This document shows positions 51,553 to 61,500 of a stretch of DNA of 64,000 nucleotides, one piece after another (within the stretch, counting starts at the first letter, position 1; each line of letters opens with the position of its first letter). A model generated the notes under the pieces. That model did no database searches. It was not told the DNA's origin and worked only from the letters and a program-made list of their open reading frames with translations. Origin of the DNA: CAWCDJ01 sp963836015 (lineage in GTDB: Bacteria > Acidobacteriota > Terriglobia > Bryobacterales > Bryobacteraceae); contig CAWIIF010000008.1 of NCBI GenBank assembly GCA_963836015.1, positions 310,001 to 374,000 of the forward strand. Reading direction: 5' to 3'. A program made the position numbers and the translations under genes.

Positions 51553-51756
51553 TCACACCCCAAACTGCCGCAAATGATGGTCCAGATGTTTGTACATTAA
51601 GATCGCCCACTCCTCCGGCGTCATCTTCCCAAAGAAGCTGTGCGGATTCTTCGTACACCCTGCCGCCCCTCCCGCCGCAAATTTGTCAATCAATCGCGAT
51701 AACCCCAGCCGGGTCTTTACCTGATCCGCCACCGTCGCATCGAACAGGTTTTTCAT
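51553..51756 (-). CDS. Internally deleted DUF1569 protein (67 residues)
   Basis: The start is ATG 51756 with a perfect AAAGGAGG site 11 bp upstream. The protein has the DUF1569 N-terminus (MKNLFDATVADQV) joined at about residue 19 to the family's C-terminal block (LIDKFAAGGAAGCTKNPHSFFGKMTPEEW...YKHLDHHLRQFG). The middle, normally about 80 residues with the metal-binding helices, is missing but the frame is intact. Probably a deletion derivative; function may be lost. Confidence 0.7.
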   Translation of the reverse strand: MKNLFDATVADQVKTRLGLSRLIDKFAAGGAAGCTKNPHSFFGKMTPEEWAILMYKHLDHHLRQFGV

Positions 51757-51857
51757 GCTCACATGCCTCCTTTGAACGAGAATACCCAAGAGGCTGTGTC
51801 GGAAAAGGTAATTTTTCCGCGGTTCACTGCAACGCTCGGATCCCGGCTCTCGCCGCG

Positions 51858-53066
51858 TCAGGCGAACAGTTCCTGAGCGCGGCTCAGCCGGGCGGCCACC
51901 TGGACGCCGTTCGGGCACTGGAAGGAGCACTCCACGCAATCGCTGCAGCGGACCGAGGTCACTGCGGCGGGCAGCATCTGGAACTGCTCGCGGCCCAATC
52001 CGAACTGGCCGTATCCTTCGGCGTACATAAGAAACCGCAGCATATCCGCCACCGGCAGCCCTTTGGGGCATTTACCTTCGCAGTGGCCGCACATCCGGCA
52101 ATAGAGCGGACGGATCTGTTCCAGCCGCGCGGCCAGCAACTCCGCGTCATGAGCGGCGAACGGCGCGTTCATGGCGGAGATGTTTTGCTCGAGCTGGTCG
52201 GTGTCGACAATGCTCGGGATGATGGTATCGACGTGCGGGTTCTTCAAGACCCACTTCAGCGCCGCCACGGGCGCTCCTTCGCGGGTTAGCCGGTTCAACT
52301 TGTCCGGATCCACTTTATAGACTCGCACGGTGGGCCGCACGCCGCCGGCCAGGGCCTTCATGGCGACGATACCAACGTTGGCCTTGCGCGCCGTTTCGAT
52401 CAGCGGCTCGATGACCGGATCCATGGTGTAGTTGTAGCTCATCAGGAACACGTCGAAATGGTTCAGCTTGAGCATGGCGGGAATCATCTCGGCGTGTCCG
52501 CCGTGAAAACTCACGCCCGCGAACCGGACTTTGCCGTCGCTCTTCGCTTTTTGCTGGGCCTCGAGCAACTCGTCGGTGACGGTGTCCGGCGTGCTGCGGC
52601 TGTGCAGATACCAGATGTCGAGGTGGTCGGTCTGGAGTTCTTGCAGGCTGGTTTCCAGATCCGCGATAGCCTGCTTCCCATCCCTGGCCAGCGTTTTGCT
52701 GCTGATGTAGACTTTGTCGCGATATTTCTTCAGTGCGGCCCCAACCATGCGCTCGTTGTTGCCGCCCTGGTACACGCGCGCAGTGTCGAAATATACGATT
52801 CCCGTATCAGCGGCGCGTTCGATTACGCTCTGGTCGGAGGTCGTCATGCAGCCGAACGAAACGCGCGTGACCCGGAGGCCCGTCTTCCCCAAAGTGCCGT
52901 AAGTGAACTTGGGCGACGGTGGCAGGGTACGCTCCTGCGCGGGGCTAGACTGAGCGGGCGAGCCGCTCTCGGAAGGCACGGAAGCCAGTGCCGGAAGCGC
53001 CAGGCTGGCCCCCAGGAAGCTACGACGAGAAGATGAATTCACCGGTGAGGTCTCCTTTTCGGACAA
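51858..53066 (-). CDS. Tat-exported aldo/keto reductase with C-terminal ferredoxin domain
   Basis: The 402-residue protein begins with SSRRSFLGASLALPALA, a Tat-type leader. The reductase barrel reads KTGLRVTRVSFGCMTT, VYFDTARVY, YISSKTLARD and LDIWYLHSRS. A 4Fe-4S part follows: CRMCGHCEGKCPKGLPVA and CSDCVECSFQCPNGV, two Cys clusters. It probably oxidises or reduces a carbonyl substrate with electrons shuttled through iron-sulfur clusters in the periplasm. The substrate is unknown. Confidence 0.88.
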   Translation of the reverse strand: MSEKETSPVNSSSRRSFLGASLALPALASVPSESGSPAQSSPAQERTLPPSPKFTYGTLGKTGLRVTRVSFGCMTTSDQSVIERAADTGIVYFDTARVYQGGNNERMVGAALKKYRDKVYISSKTLARDGKQAIADLETSLQELQTDHLDIWYLHSRSTPDTVTDELLEAQQKAKSDGKVRFAGVSFHGGHAEMIPAMLKLNHFDVFLMSYNYTMDPVIEPLIETARKANVGIVAMKALAGGVRPTVRVYKVDPDKLNRLTREGAPVAALKWVLKNPHVDTIIPSIVDTDQLEQNISAMNAPFAAHDAELLAARLEQIRPLYCRMCGHCEGKCPKGLPVADMLRFLMYAEGYGQFGLGREQFQMLPAAVTSVRCSDCVECSFQCPNGVQVAARLSRAQELFA

Positions 53067-53194
53067 CGAACTCTTAATTCATGTAAGGGATATTGTACCT
53101 TTCGGCGGGCGCCACGATCACCGCCACAGGGGTACTGCATTTCACAATTCGCTCCGATGGAGAATTCGCATAACGCGCGAAGCCGATATCATAG

Positions 53195-53719
53195 ATGGAT
53201 CGTTCTATGGCCCATCAAGCGATTCCCCAGGCCGACATGGAGCGAATTTACCCGGAGCTGCGAAAGGTCGCCGCTTTCCACCTCAAGCGGCGCGCCCCGC
53301 AGGCGAGCCTGCAACCCACGGCCCTGATCAACGAGACATGGCTCCGGCTCGCGCGGCACCAATGGAAGAGCCGCTCGCATTTCATGGCTGTGGCTTCGAC
53401 GACGATGCGCAACGTGCTGGTGGACTACGTCCGTGCCCGCCTGGCCGAAAAGCGCGGGGGGGAGTGGACCCGCCTCAGCATCGACGGAGGCAGCGAACCG
53501 GAAGGCATGACGTTCAGCCTGGTCCAGGTGCTGGACGTCCACAACGCGCTCCAACGGCTCTCACAACTCGATGCGCGTAAGGCGCGCGTCGTGGAAATGC
53601 GTTTCTTCGGCGGAATGGACTTCGACGAGATCGCCGAGGCGCTCAACATATCCCGGGTCACTGCCAAGCGGGATTGGCAGTTTTCGCGAGCCTGGTTGTA
53701 TGACTCCCTCACTTCCTGA
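53195..53719 (+). CDS. ECF-type sigma factor (acidobacterial Sig-70 X6-like)
   Basis: The 174-residue protein has region 2 (YPELRKVAAFHLKRRAPQASLQPTALINETWLRL, FMAVASTTMRNVLVDYVRARL) and region 4 (ALQRLSQLDARKARVVEMRFFGGMDFDEIAEALNISRVTAKRDWQ). The ASLQPTALINE motif marks the ECF group widespread in Acidobacteria and Planctomycetes. The Met at 53195 or the one 12 bp later could start. Its last 20 bp overlap the kinase gene; the kinase may act as its activity switch in place of a classical anti-sigma factor. Confidence 0.92.
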   Translation: MDRSMAHQAIPQADMERIYPELRKVAAFHLKRRAPQASLQPTALINETWLRLARHQWKSRSHFMAVASTTMRNVLVDYVRARLAEKRGGEWTRLSIDGGSEPEGMTFSLVQVLDVHNALQRLSQLDARKARVVEMRFFGGMDFDEIAEALNISRVTAKRDWQFSRAWLYDSLTS

Positions 53720-55955
53720 GTCGGACGCCCCGCCGGCTTCACCGATCGACAGGTTGGAGGCGCTTTTCTGGGCGGCCGTCAACATACCCCCCGATCAGCG
53801 CGAGTCCTTCCTTTCCCTTCAGTGCCCGGACCCCGATCTCCAGAGTGAGCTGCGGCGGATGCTGGCAGCGGATGAACGGGCCGGCGCGTTCCTCGAGATC
53901 CCCCTCCCGGAAGTCCTGGCGTCCGATCTGCCGCGCGCCAGCGTGGCGCGCTGGAAGCTGCTCGAATGTATCGGCGAAGGCGGCCTCGGCGTGGTCTATC
54001 GCGCCGAGTGCATTGAGGATGGTGTCAAGCTGGAAGCCGCCGTGAAGATTCTACGGCCCGGGCTGGATACCGGAAAGTTCCGCGAGAAATTTGTGAAGGA
54101 GCGGCAGATCCTGGCCGGCCTCGATCATCCCGGCATCGTGCGCCTCATGGACTGCGGCGCCGATTCCCGTGGCCGCTCCTTCATGGTCATGGAGTTTATT
54201 CGGGGGGAGCCGCTGAACACCTACCTGGAGCGGGCGAATCCCTCCATCCCGCAGCGGCTCGCGCTTTTCGAATCCGTCTGCGAGGCAGTCGGCTACCTGC
54301 ACTCGCGCCTGATCATTCATGGCGACATCAAGCCGGCGAATGTGCTGGTCACCCCTGCGGGTACTTCCAAACTGCTCGACTTCGGCGCATCGAGCCTGCT
54401 TGCCGCGAACACCGTCGTGCGCGGCGAACTGACGCGGGTGATGCTGACGCCGCAATATGCCAGTCCGGAGCAGAAGCGCGGCGAGGGGCCGTCGGTCCCC
54501 GGGGACATCTATTCGCTCGGGCGTCTCCTGGAAGAGAGTTTGTCTCCCGCGGCCAGGCGCTCGGACGTGCGCTACATTCTCGAACGTGCGATGGCGGAGC
54601 ACCCCGCTGAGCGGTACTTGTCCGTGTCGGACCTCCTGGAAGACCTGCGCCGCTTACAGGAAGGCCTTCCGCTGCGCACCCGTCCGGCCACGGCCGCGTA
54701 CCTGGCTCGGCGCTTCCTGCGCAGAAACTGGGCGGTGGCGCTGCTCACGGCGCTGCTCGTAATCTCGCTGGCCGGCGGATGGTGGCGGGCGGAGCGGGCT
54801 TCGCGCCGTACGTCCGCCGCGGCAGCAGAGGCCTGGCGCCAACACCAGTCCGCGCTCGCTCACGAACGGCGGGCGCTGGAGAATGAGGCGCGCGCCTCCT
54901 CGAGCGCCCGGCAGGCGGCCTTGGATGCCGCGCGGTTGGATGCGCTCGTCGGCGATCTCCTCAACGATGACGATGCCGACCCCAACATTCTGGGCCAGCA
55001 GGAGGAAGCCGCCGAACGGTCTCTCCGGCGTGCGGCCGCGTCGCTCGAAACACTGCCCGGCCCGAGGCGCTGGCGCGGGCTCAGCATCGCGTGGAGGCGT
55101 TTGGCAATGATCCTTGCGCATAAAGGCGAATTCACTGCTGCCGAAGCGCCTTTGGAAAAAGCGCGGTATGCGGCCACACAGTGGCTGCGCGCGCAACCCA
55201 CGCCTGCATCGCGGCGGAATGCGCTGATGGTGAAGCTGTGCCGGCTCCGCCTTGCGCGCCAGGGGGGTGCGAGGGCAACCGCATACCGGCTCGCGCATGA
55301 GGCGATGGCGGATTTCCGCGCGTTGCCGCCTGCCATGCAGGCCGGGCTCAACGGAACGGTTTGGCTCGAGAGCGCGCGCCTCTCCATCGCCCGCGAACTC
55401 ATCGAGCAGAATCGCCTGGAACTGGCGCCCGCTCTCCTGACGGAAGTAATTCGGAACAGCCATTCCCGCAACCTGACGCAGACCCGTAACCTCGCTGTTG
55501 CGAACCTGGTATGGTCGTTCCGCAGACTCAACCGCCTGGATGACGCGCGCCACTGGTGCGGCATCGCCCGCGACTGGCAGGTCGCCGAGCTGCGTATCGC
55601 CCAATTCTGCGCTGAGCCGTTGACCGCATTCAGCGGCCGCGATGCTCTCTTCCCGGTTGTGCCCGGCGCTCTTTCGGACGAAGACCTCCGATCCATTCTG
55701 TCGCGGATCAACCAGCTGGTCCAGGACCTCCATGAAGACCCGCGCAGCTTTCCGCTCAATATCACTCTCGGGCGGGCCTACGCGCGCCTGGCCGAGCATT
55801 ATCTCGCGACCGGACAAACCGGCCTGGCCCGGCCGGCGGCGGGGCAGGCGGCCGCCATCCGCGATGCTTTGGTCGCTGGCGACTCGAAGAGCCCGGTCGT
55901 GCTCAACTTCAAGCGCCGTGTAAACGCTTTGGAAAATACCATGAACTTGCGGTGA
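53700..55955 (+). CDS. Membrane Ser/Thr protein kinase coupled to the ECF sigma factor
   Basis: The 751-residue protein has an ECF-linked N-terminal segment (about 13-70: DRLEALFWAAVNIPPDQRESFL). Its kinase domain has GEGGLGVVYR (92-101), the ATP Lys in AAVKIL, HGDIKPAN (207-214, an RD-less variant with Gly replacing Arg) and DFG (227-229). One TM (about 345-363) is followed by a helical, possibly TPR-like extracytoplasmic region. The start ATG at 53700 lies inside the sigma gene. It is inferred to regulate the sigma factor by phosphorylation. Confidence 0.9.
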   Translation: MTPSLPESDAPPASPIDRLEALFWAAVNIPPDQRESFLSLQCPDPDLQSELRRMLAADERAGAFLEIPLPEVLASDLPRASVARWKLLECIGEGGLGVVYRAECIEDGVKLEAAVKILRPGLDTGKFREKFVKERQILAGLDHPGIVRLMDCGADSRGRSFMVMEFIRGEPLNTYLERANPSIPQRLALFESVCEAVGYLHSRLIIHGDIKPANVLVTPAGTSKLLDFGASSLLAANTVVRGELTRVMLTPQYASPEQKRGEGPSVPGDIYSLGRLLEESLSPAARRSDVRYILERAMAEHPAERYLSVSDLLEDLRRLQEGLPLRTRPATAAYLARRFLRRNWAVALLTALLVISLAGGWWRAERASRRTSAAAAEAWRQHQSALAHERRALENEARASSSARQAALDAARLDALVGDLLNDDDADPNILGQQEEAAERSLRRAAASLETLPGPRRWRGLSIAWRRLAMILAHKGEFTAAEAPLEKARYAATQWLRAQPTPASRRNALMVKLCRLRLARQGGARATAYRLAHEAMADFRALPPAMQAGLNGTVWLESARLSIARELIEQNRLELAPALLTEVIRNSHSRNLTQTRNLAVANLVWSFRRLNRLDDARHWCGIARDWQVAELRIAQFCAEPLTAFSGRDALFPVVPGALSDEDLRSILSRINQLVQDLHEDPRSFPLNITLGRAYARLAEHYLATGQTGLARPAAGQAAAIRDALVAGDSKSPVVLNFKRRVNALENTMNLR

Positions 55956-55963
55956 GTTTTCAA

Positions 55964-56728
55964 TTAACTCGAGATCGCGCCTACGATGTCGCGGGCGGCC
56001 TTCTCGAGGTCGCGCTGCTCGACGAGCTGAGAGAAAATCTCTTCGAGCGAAGGGGCATTCATCAGGTCGCGCAGCCGGTCGACGGAATCGGCGGCCATGA
56101 TTTTGCCGCGGTAGATGATGACCACCTGGGCGCAGACCTTCTCCACCACTTCGAGGACATGGGAAATGTAGAGGATGATCTTGCCTTTGGCGGCCAGCCC
56201 GTTCAGGAGGTGGCGGAAGAGCTGCGCGGAGGTCACGTCGATGCCGGAGAGGGGCTCGTCGAGAATCAGGACGTCGGGATCGTGCAGCAGGGCGGCGGCG
56301 ATCAGGACGCGCTGCTTCATACCTTTCGAATACGCCGAGATCGGCGCGTGGCGGTGGGGGCCGAGGGAGAAGAGCTCGAGCAGGTCGTTGGCGCGGCGGT
56401 CCACCAGTTGCACGGGCAGGCCGCGCAGGCAGCCCATCAGTTGCAGGTATTCGAGGCCGCTCAGGTAGGAATAGAGAATCGCTTCCTCGGGGACGTAGCC
56501 GAGGCGGCGCTTGAAGGCGAGCAGATCCTGGCGGATATCCTGGCCGTCGAGCAGCACCTTGCCGGCGGAGGGCTCGATCAACGCCGTGACGATCTTGACG
56601 GTAGTGGACTTGCCGGAGCCGTTCGGCCCGAGGTAACCGGTCACTTCGCCGGGACGGACGGCGAAGCTGACGTCGTGGACCACCGGGATGTTGCGGTAAT
56701 ACTTGGTGACGCCTTGAATCTCGAGCAT
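55964..56728 (-). CDS. ABC transporter ATPase (CcmA/multidrug-type)
   Basis: The 254-residue protein has Walker A GPNGSGKSTT (about 35-44), the Q-loop region RRLGYVPEEAILY, signature YSKGMKQRV, Walker B VLILDEPLSG and the H-loop ISHVL. It powers export by the permease encoded just upstream on the same strand (12 bp gap). Confidence 0.92.
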   Translation of the reverse strand: MLEIQGVTKYYRNIPVVHDVSFAVRPGEVTGYLGPNGSGKSTTVKIVTALIEPSAGKVLLDGQDIRQDLLAFKRRLGYVPEEAILYSYLSGLEYLQLMGCLRGLPVQLVDRRANDLLELFSLGPHRHAPISAYSKGMKQRVLIAAALLHDPDVLILDEPLSGIDVTSAQLFRHLLNGLAAKGKIILYISHVLEVVEKVCAQVVIIYRGKIMAADSVDRLRDLMNAPSLEEIFSQLVEQRDLEKAARDIVGAISS

Positions 56729-56740
56729 GGTGCCTCCGGG

Positions 56741-58429
56741 TTATTGGGGGGTGAGCCCCAGGGTGCGGACGATGGGATCGCCTGCGTCTTCATAGTCGAG
56801 CGCCGCAGCCGCGGGAAGATAGCGGCGGCGCCAGCGGGCCAGCGCGAACAGACCGGCGCCCGCAGCCGCGAGGAAAATCAACTGGGCCGCCGCCGATTGA
56901 CCCAGCCACTGCTCGAAGCCCGCCATGGTGCGGCTGTAGAGGGTGAATCCGAAGACGTAGAGCACGCCGAGAAACACCAGGTTCACCTTGCCGGGAAAAT
57001 GCGCGCAGGTGAAGGGGACCTTGCGGAACCCGGCCAGCATGATCTCCATCAGCAGAATGGAGAGCGTGATGCCGAAGGCCAGGTGGAACAGGGCGGCGGC
57101 GGGCGGGAAGCACGCGAACTCCATGGGGGCGAGCAGCGCGAACAGCGGGAGTATGGCGCAGACCACCATCCATTTGCGCGCGGCCGAAAGGTACTCCTCG
57201 ACGGGGCTGAGCTCGCTGATCTGGAACGTCCAGTTGGCCTGCAGCTCCGAGGGGAAATTGAAGGCCGCGCGGAGTCCGGAAACCAGGACGAAGGATAGCG
57301 AGAGCGGCAGGGTGAGGAGACCGGCGCGTCCCCCGCCCAGCGAGAGAATCGCCACGGCGGCGCCAAAGCCTCCGTAGGTCGCCAGGAACAGGCGGTGCTT
57401 GACGCTGCGGGTGATGGATTGCGTGATGAAGTGAAAGACCGCGTACTCCACGGGCCGCTGAAGAATGGTGCGGCCGAGGAGGCGATCGAACGAGCGGCGC
57501 AGGGGGCCGGGACCGGCAGCGCCGGGCTCGAGCGTCTCCACGGAGCGGCGCGCGTGCCGGCGGTATCCGGGCAGAAAGGTGAGCACAAAGACGGCCGCGG
57601 CAGCGAGTAAACCGATGCTCGCGTAGTTGCCGAGACTCGCGAGATGCGGGTTATGGACGGCGGGACGAAGCTGCTCGTAGAAGCCGATGAACCAGTAGCC
57701 GGGGAACCAGTACAGGATGGGGCTCTTTTGTTTGACCAGCTGCTCGGTGGAGAAGCCAATCAGGGGGGTGAGGAAGAAGAGCATCACCAGGGCCGACATG
57801 AGGATGGTCTGGAGCGCCACGGAGACGCGCCGGTAGGTTCGTCCACGGAAAATCGTGATCAGGACGCCTTGAATAGCGGCGACCGCCAGAGCGGAAAAGA
57901 GGCCGCCGGCCAGGACCGCGATCACGTGGGCGCGGAGTATATCGAACGCGTTCTTGCCGCCATCGACGCCGGGCCAGAAGAAGAAGCTGAAGAAATTGAT
58001 ATCGACGAGAAAGATGGCGAGGAAGATGCCGAGGGCGGCGGACTTGGCGAGGAAGAGGGTCCCCAGGCGAATAGGCGCTGGTGTGAGGATCTGGTAGTCG
58101 CGGCGATCGGGAAACAGCGCGTCCCACTCGAACACCATGATGAAGCCCATCACCACCATGGAATAGAGGACGAACATATAGCGTACCGACACCAGCGACC
58201 ATCCGAAGAGAGTCAGAGGTCGAAACAGAAGGACGAAAAACGCGCCGGGCACGGCCAGGATTCCCAGCGTCTGGGTGACGCCGGCTTCCGGCTCGCCCTG
58301 TGGCGAGATCGACTCTTTGTCGAAGAAACGCTCGAAGAAGTGGCGCGTCAAGAGGCGAAAGACGTTCGCCTTCGCGGGCGCGGCATCGACGGCCGGCGGA
58401 AGTTCGTCCGCGGGTCGAAGCTCATACAT
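56741..58429 (-). CDS. Large ABC transporter membrane subunit
   Basis: The ATG at 58429 (MYELRPADELPP) gives 562 residues with about 10-12 hydrophobic segments, including FFVLLFRPLTLFGWSLVSV, FLAIFLVDINFFSFFFW and AVLAGGLFSALAVAAI, then a second set after PGYRRHARRSVETLEPGAA. It is a two-half permease of unknown substrate, coupled to the downstream ATPase. A longer frame to 60106 is rejected because it overlaps the RND gene on the same strand out of frame. Confidence 0.85.
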   Translation of the reverse strand: MYELRPADELPPAVDAAPAKANVFRLLTRHFFERFFDKESISPQGEPEAGVTQTLGILAVPGAFFVLLFRPLTLFGWSLVSVRYMFVLYSMVVMGFIMVFEWDALFPDRRDYQILTPAPIRLGTLFLAKSAALGIFLAIFLVDINFFSFFFWPGVDGGKNAFDILRAHVIAVLAGGLFSALAVAAIQGVLITIFRGRTYRRVSVALQTILMSALVMLFFLTPLIGFSTEQLVKQKSPILYWFPGYWFIGFYEQLRPAVHNPHLASLGNYASIGLLAAAAVFVLTFLPGYRRHARRSVETLEPGAAGPGPLRRSFDRLLGRTILQRPVEYAVFHFITQSITRSVKHRLFLATYGGFGAAVAILSLGGGRAGLLTLPLSLSFVLVSGLRAAFNFPSELQANWTFQISELSPVEEYLSAARKWMVVCAILPLFALLAPMEFACFPPAAALFHLAFGITLSILLMEIMLAGFRKVPFTCAHFPGKVNLVFLGVLYVFGFTLYSRTMAGFEQWLGQSAAAQLIFLAAAGAGLFALARWRRRYLPAAAALDYEDAGDPIVRTLGLTPQ

Positions 58430-58472
58430 GCACGGTTGGACGCGAGAGGGTTGGGGATTGTTCCCAGGGTCC

Positions 58473-58501
58473 GGCCCGCTTCCTGATGGTCGCGGCTCTG
58501 T
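58473..58501 (+). repeat. 29 bp dispersed repeat, copy 2
   Basis: It starts GGCCCGCTTCCTGATG and matches 46085-46113 except at two bases. It lies in the gap between the ABC permease and the RND gene. Confidence 0.65.
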
Positions 58502-58527
58502 TGTCGGAAATTCGCACGAGTGGCGGA

Positions 58528-61500
58528 TTATCCGCGCGTGGAGGCGGCGATTTGTTCGGCGGGACGCAAGGCTTGGCCGGATTGCTCGCGGGGGCGGCGG
58601 CGCAACGCGCGCAGCTTCTCCATGTAGATGAAGAAGACGGGGGTGATGTAGAGCGTCAAAAGCTGGGAGACCACCAGGCCGCCGACTACGGCGAGGCCGA
58701 GCGGGCGGCGGGCTTCTCCGCCCGCACCGAGGCCGAGGGCGATCGGCAGCGTGCCCATGAGGGCCGCCATGGTGGTCATCATGATGGGGCGGAAGCGCAC
58801 CAGGCAGGCTTCGAAGATGGCGTCGGCGGGAGAGGAGCCGTGCACGCGCTGAGCTTCGAGGGCGAAATCGATCATCATGATGGCGTTCTTCTTGACGATG
58901 CCGATCAGCATGATGATTCCCACGAACGAGTAGATATTGAGCTCGTCGTGAAAGACCAGCAGGGTGGCCAGCGCGCCCAGTCCGGCGGAGGGCAGACCCG
59001 AGAGAATCGTGATGGGGTGGATGAAGCTCTCGTAGAGAATCCCCAGCACCATGTAGATCACCAGGATGGCCATGGCGAGCAGGACGCCCATTCCGGTGAG
59101 TGAAGACTGGAAGGCGGCGGCGACTCCCTGGAAGCTGGTGCGAATGGTGGCGGGCAGGGATTCGCGAGCCATCCCTTCGACGCGGGCCACGGCGTCGCCG
59201 AGCGAAATGCCGGGCGCGAGATTGAACGAGATGGTGACCGCGGGGAGCTGTCCGAGGTGCGCGACGGTCAGGGGGCCGAGGCCGGTGCGAAGCTTCGACA
59301 CGGTGGAGATCGGGACCAGGCGGCCGCTCGAAGAGTTGGTGTAGAGCAGGCCCAGGCGGCTGGGGTCGAGCTGGAATTTCGGCAGCAGCTCCATGATCAC
59401 GTAGTACGTATCGACCGAGGTGTAGATGGAGGACACCTGGCGGGCGCCGTAGGCGTCGTAAAGCGCGCGCTCCACCTGGTCGGCGGTCACACCGAAAGCG
59501 GAGGCGCGGTCGCGGTCGAGATCGAGAGTGACCAGGGGGCTGGCGATCTGCAGGTCGCTGTTGACGTCGAGCAGGCCGGGCACGGTGCGCATGCGCTTTT
59601 CGAAATCGACGGCGGAGGCATACAACTCCTGGATGTCGGGGCCTTGCAGCGTGTACTGATAGAGGCTGCGGCTGATCTGTCCGCCGATGCGCACCAGCGG
59701 CGGGTTCTGCAGATAGGTGCGGATGCCGGGAATCGCGTTGAGCCTGGGGCGCAGCGATTCGATGACCTGCTCGGGGGTGAGGCGGCGCTGATCGCGCGGC
59801 TTGAGCCGGATGAAGAGGCGCCCGGTGTTGCCGGAGGTGGTGGGGCCGCCGGTGCCGATGTTGGAGGAGAAGGCATCGATGTTCGGGTCGGCGCCCAGCA
59901 CCTCGGCCACCTTGGCCTGCTGGGCGGCCATGCCGTCGAAAGAGACGTCCTGCGGAGCTTCGGTGTAACCCTGAAGCTGGCCGGTGTCCTGGTCGGGGAT
60001 GAAGCCTTTGGGCACGAGGCCGAACAGGAAGATGGTGGCGGCCAGGGTGCCGGCGGCCGTGAGCATGGTCAGGAAGCGGTGGCGGATGACGCGGCGCAAG
60101 GTCCATTCATAGGCCGACCGCATTCCATCGAAGACCCCCTCCGAGGCCCGGTAAAACGCGTTGTGACGGCCGCCCGGCGGGGTCAGGAAGCGGCTGCACA
60201 ACATGGGCGTGAGGCTCAGCGACACGAAGCCCGAGATGAGGATCGCGACCATGATGGTGACGGCGAATTCGTTGAACAGGCGCCCCAGGATGCCGCTCAT
60301 GAAAAGCACGGGAATGAACACCGCCGCCAGCGAGAGGGTCATCGAGAGGATGGTAAAGCCGATTTCGCGCGACCCCTCGAGGGCCGCCTCCATGCGGCCC
60401 TTGCCCATCTCCATGTGGCGCACGATGTTTTCGAGCATCACGATGGCGTCGTCCACCACGAAGCCGACGGAGAGGGTGAGGGCCATCAGTGAGAGATTGT
60501 CCAGCGTGTAGCCCAGCAGGAACATGGCGGCGAAGGTCCCGATGATGGCGAGGGGCAGGGCCAGGCTGGGGATGAGGGTCGCCGAGAAGTTGCGTAGGAA
60601 AAGAAAGATGACGAGCACCACCAGGACGATCGAGAGCAGCAGCGTGAACTTCACATCGTTGACCGACTCACGGATGGATTCCGAACGGTCGTAGACGATG
60701 TCGAGATTCACGGAGGGGGGCATCTGCTCCTTAAACGTGGGCAGCAGGTCGCGGATGCGGTCCACCACATCCACCGTGTTGGTGCCGGGCTGGCGCTGCA
60801 CCACCAGGGTGATGGAGCGGCGATCGTTGAACCAGCTGGCCACCTTGTCGTTTTCGACGCTGTCGATGACGCGGCCGAGCTGTTCCAGGCGGACAGGCGC
60901 GCCATTGCGGTAGGCGACGATCAGGGGGCGGTACTTTTCGGCGGTCTCGAGCTGTCCGCTGGCCTGCACGGTGAAGGACTGCTTGGGGCCCCACAGGGTT
61001 CCGGTGGGCAGGTTGACGTTGTGTTTGGCGAGGGCCGTCTCGACGTCCTCGATGGGGATGCCGCGGGCGGCCAGCAGGTTCGGATCGAGCTGCGCGCGCA
61101 CCGCGTATTTCTGCGCGCCGTAGACGTTGACCTGCGCCACGCCGCTGAGCATCGAGATCCGCTGGGAGATCATGGTCTCGGCGTAATCATCGACCACGGA
61201 GAGCGGAAGGGTGGGCGAATTCAGCGAGAAGTTGAGGATGGGCTGATCGGCGGGGTTCACCTTGCGGAGCGTGGGCGGGGTCGGCATGCCGGAGGGAAGG
61301 CGGCGCTGCACGATGGCGATGGCCTCCTGCACGTCCTGCGCGGCGGCGTCGAGAGGCCGGTCGAGGGTGAACTGGAGGGTGACGCTGGTGCTGCCCCGGG
61401 TGCTGGAGGATGACATCGAATCGAGGCCGGGGATGGTCGAGAACTGGCGCTCGAGGGGGGTCGCGACGGAGGCGGCCATGGTCTCGGGGCTCGCGCCGGG

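Noticed and set aside
58430..60106. N-terminal extension of the ABC permease frame
   Set aside because: It overlaps the RND gene out of frame on the same strand and has a Pro/Arg/His-rich composition typical of antisense or shifted frames.
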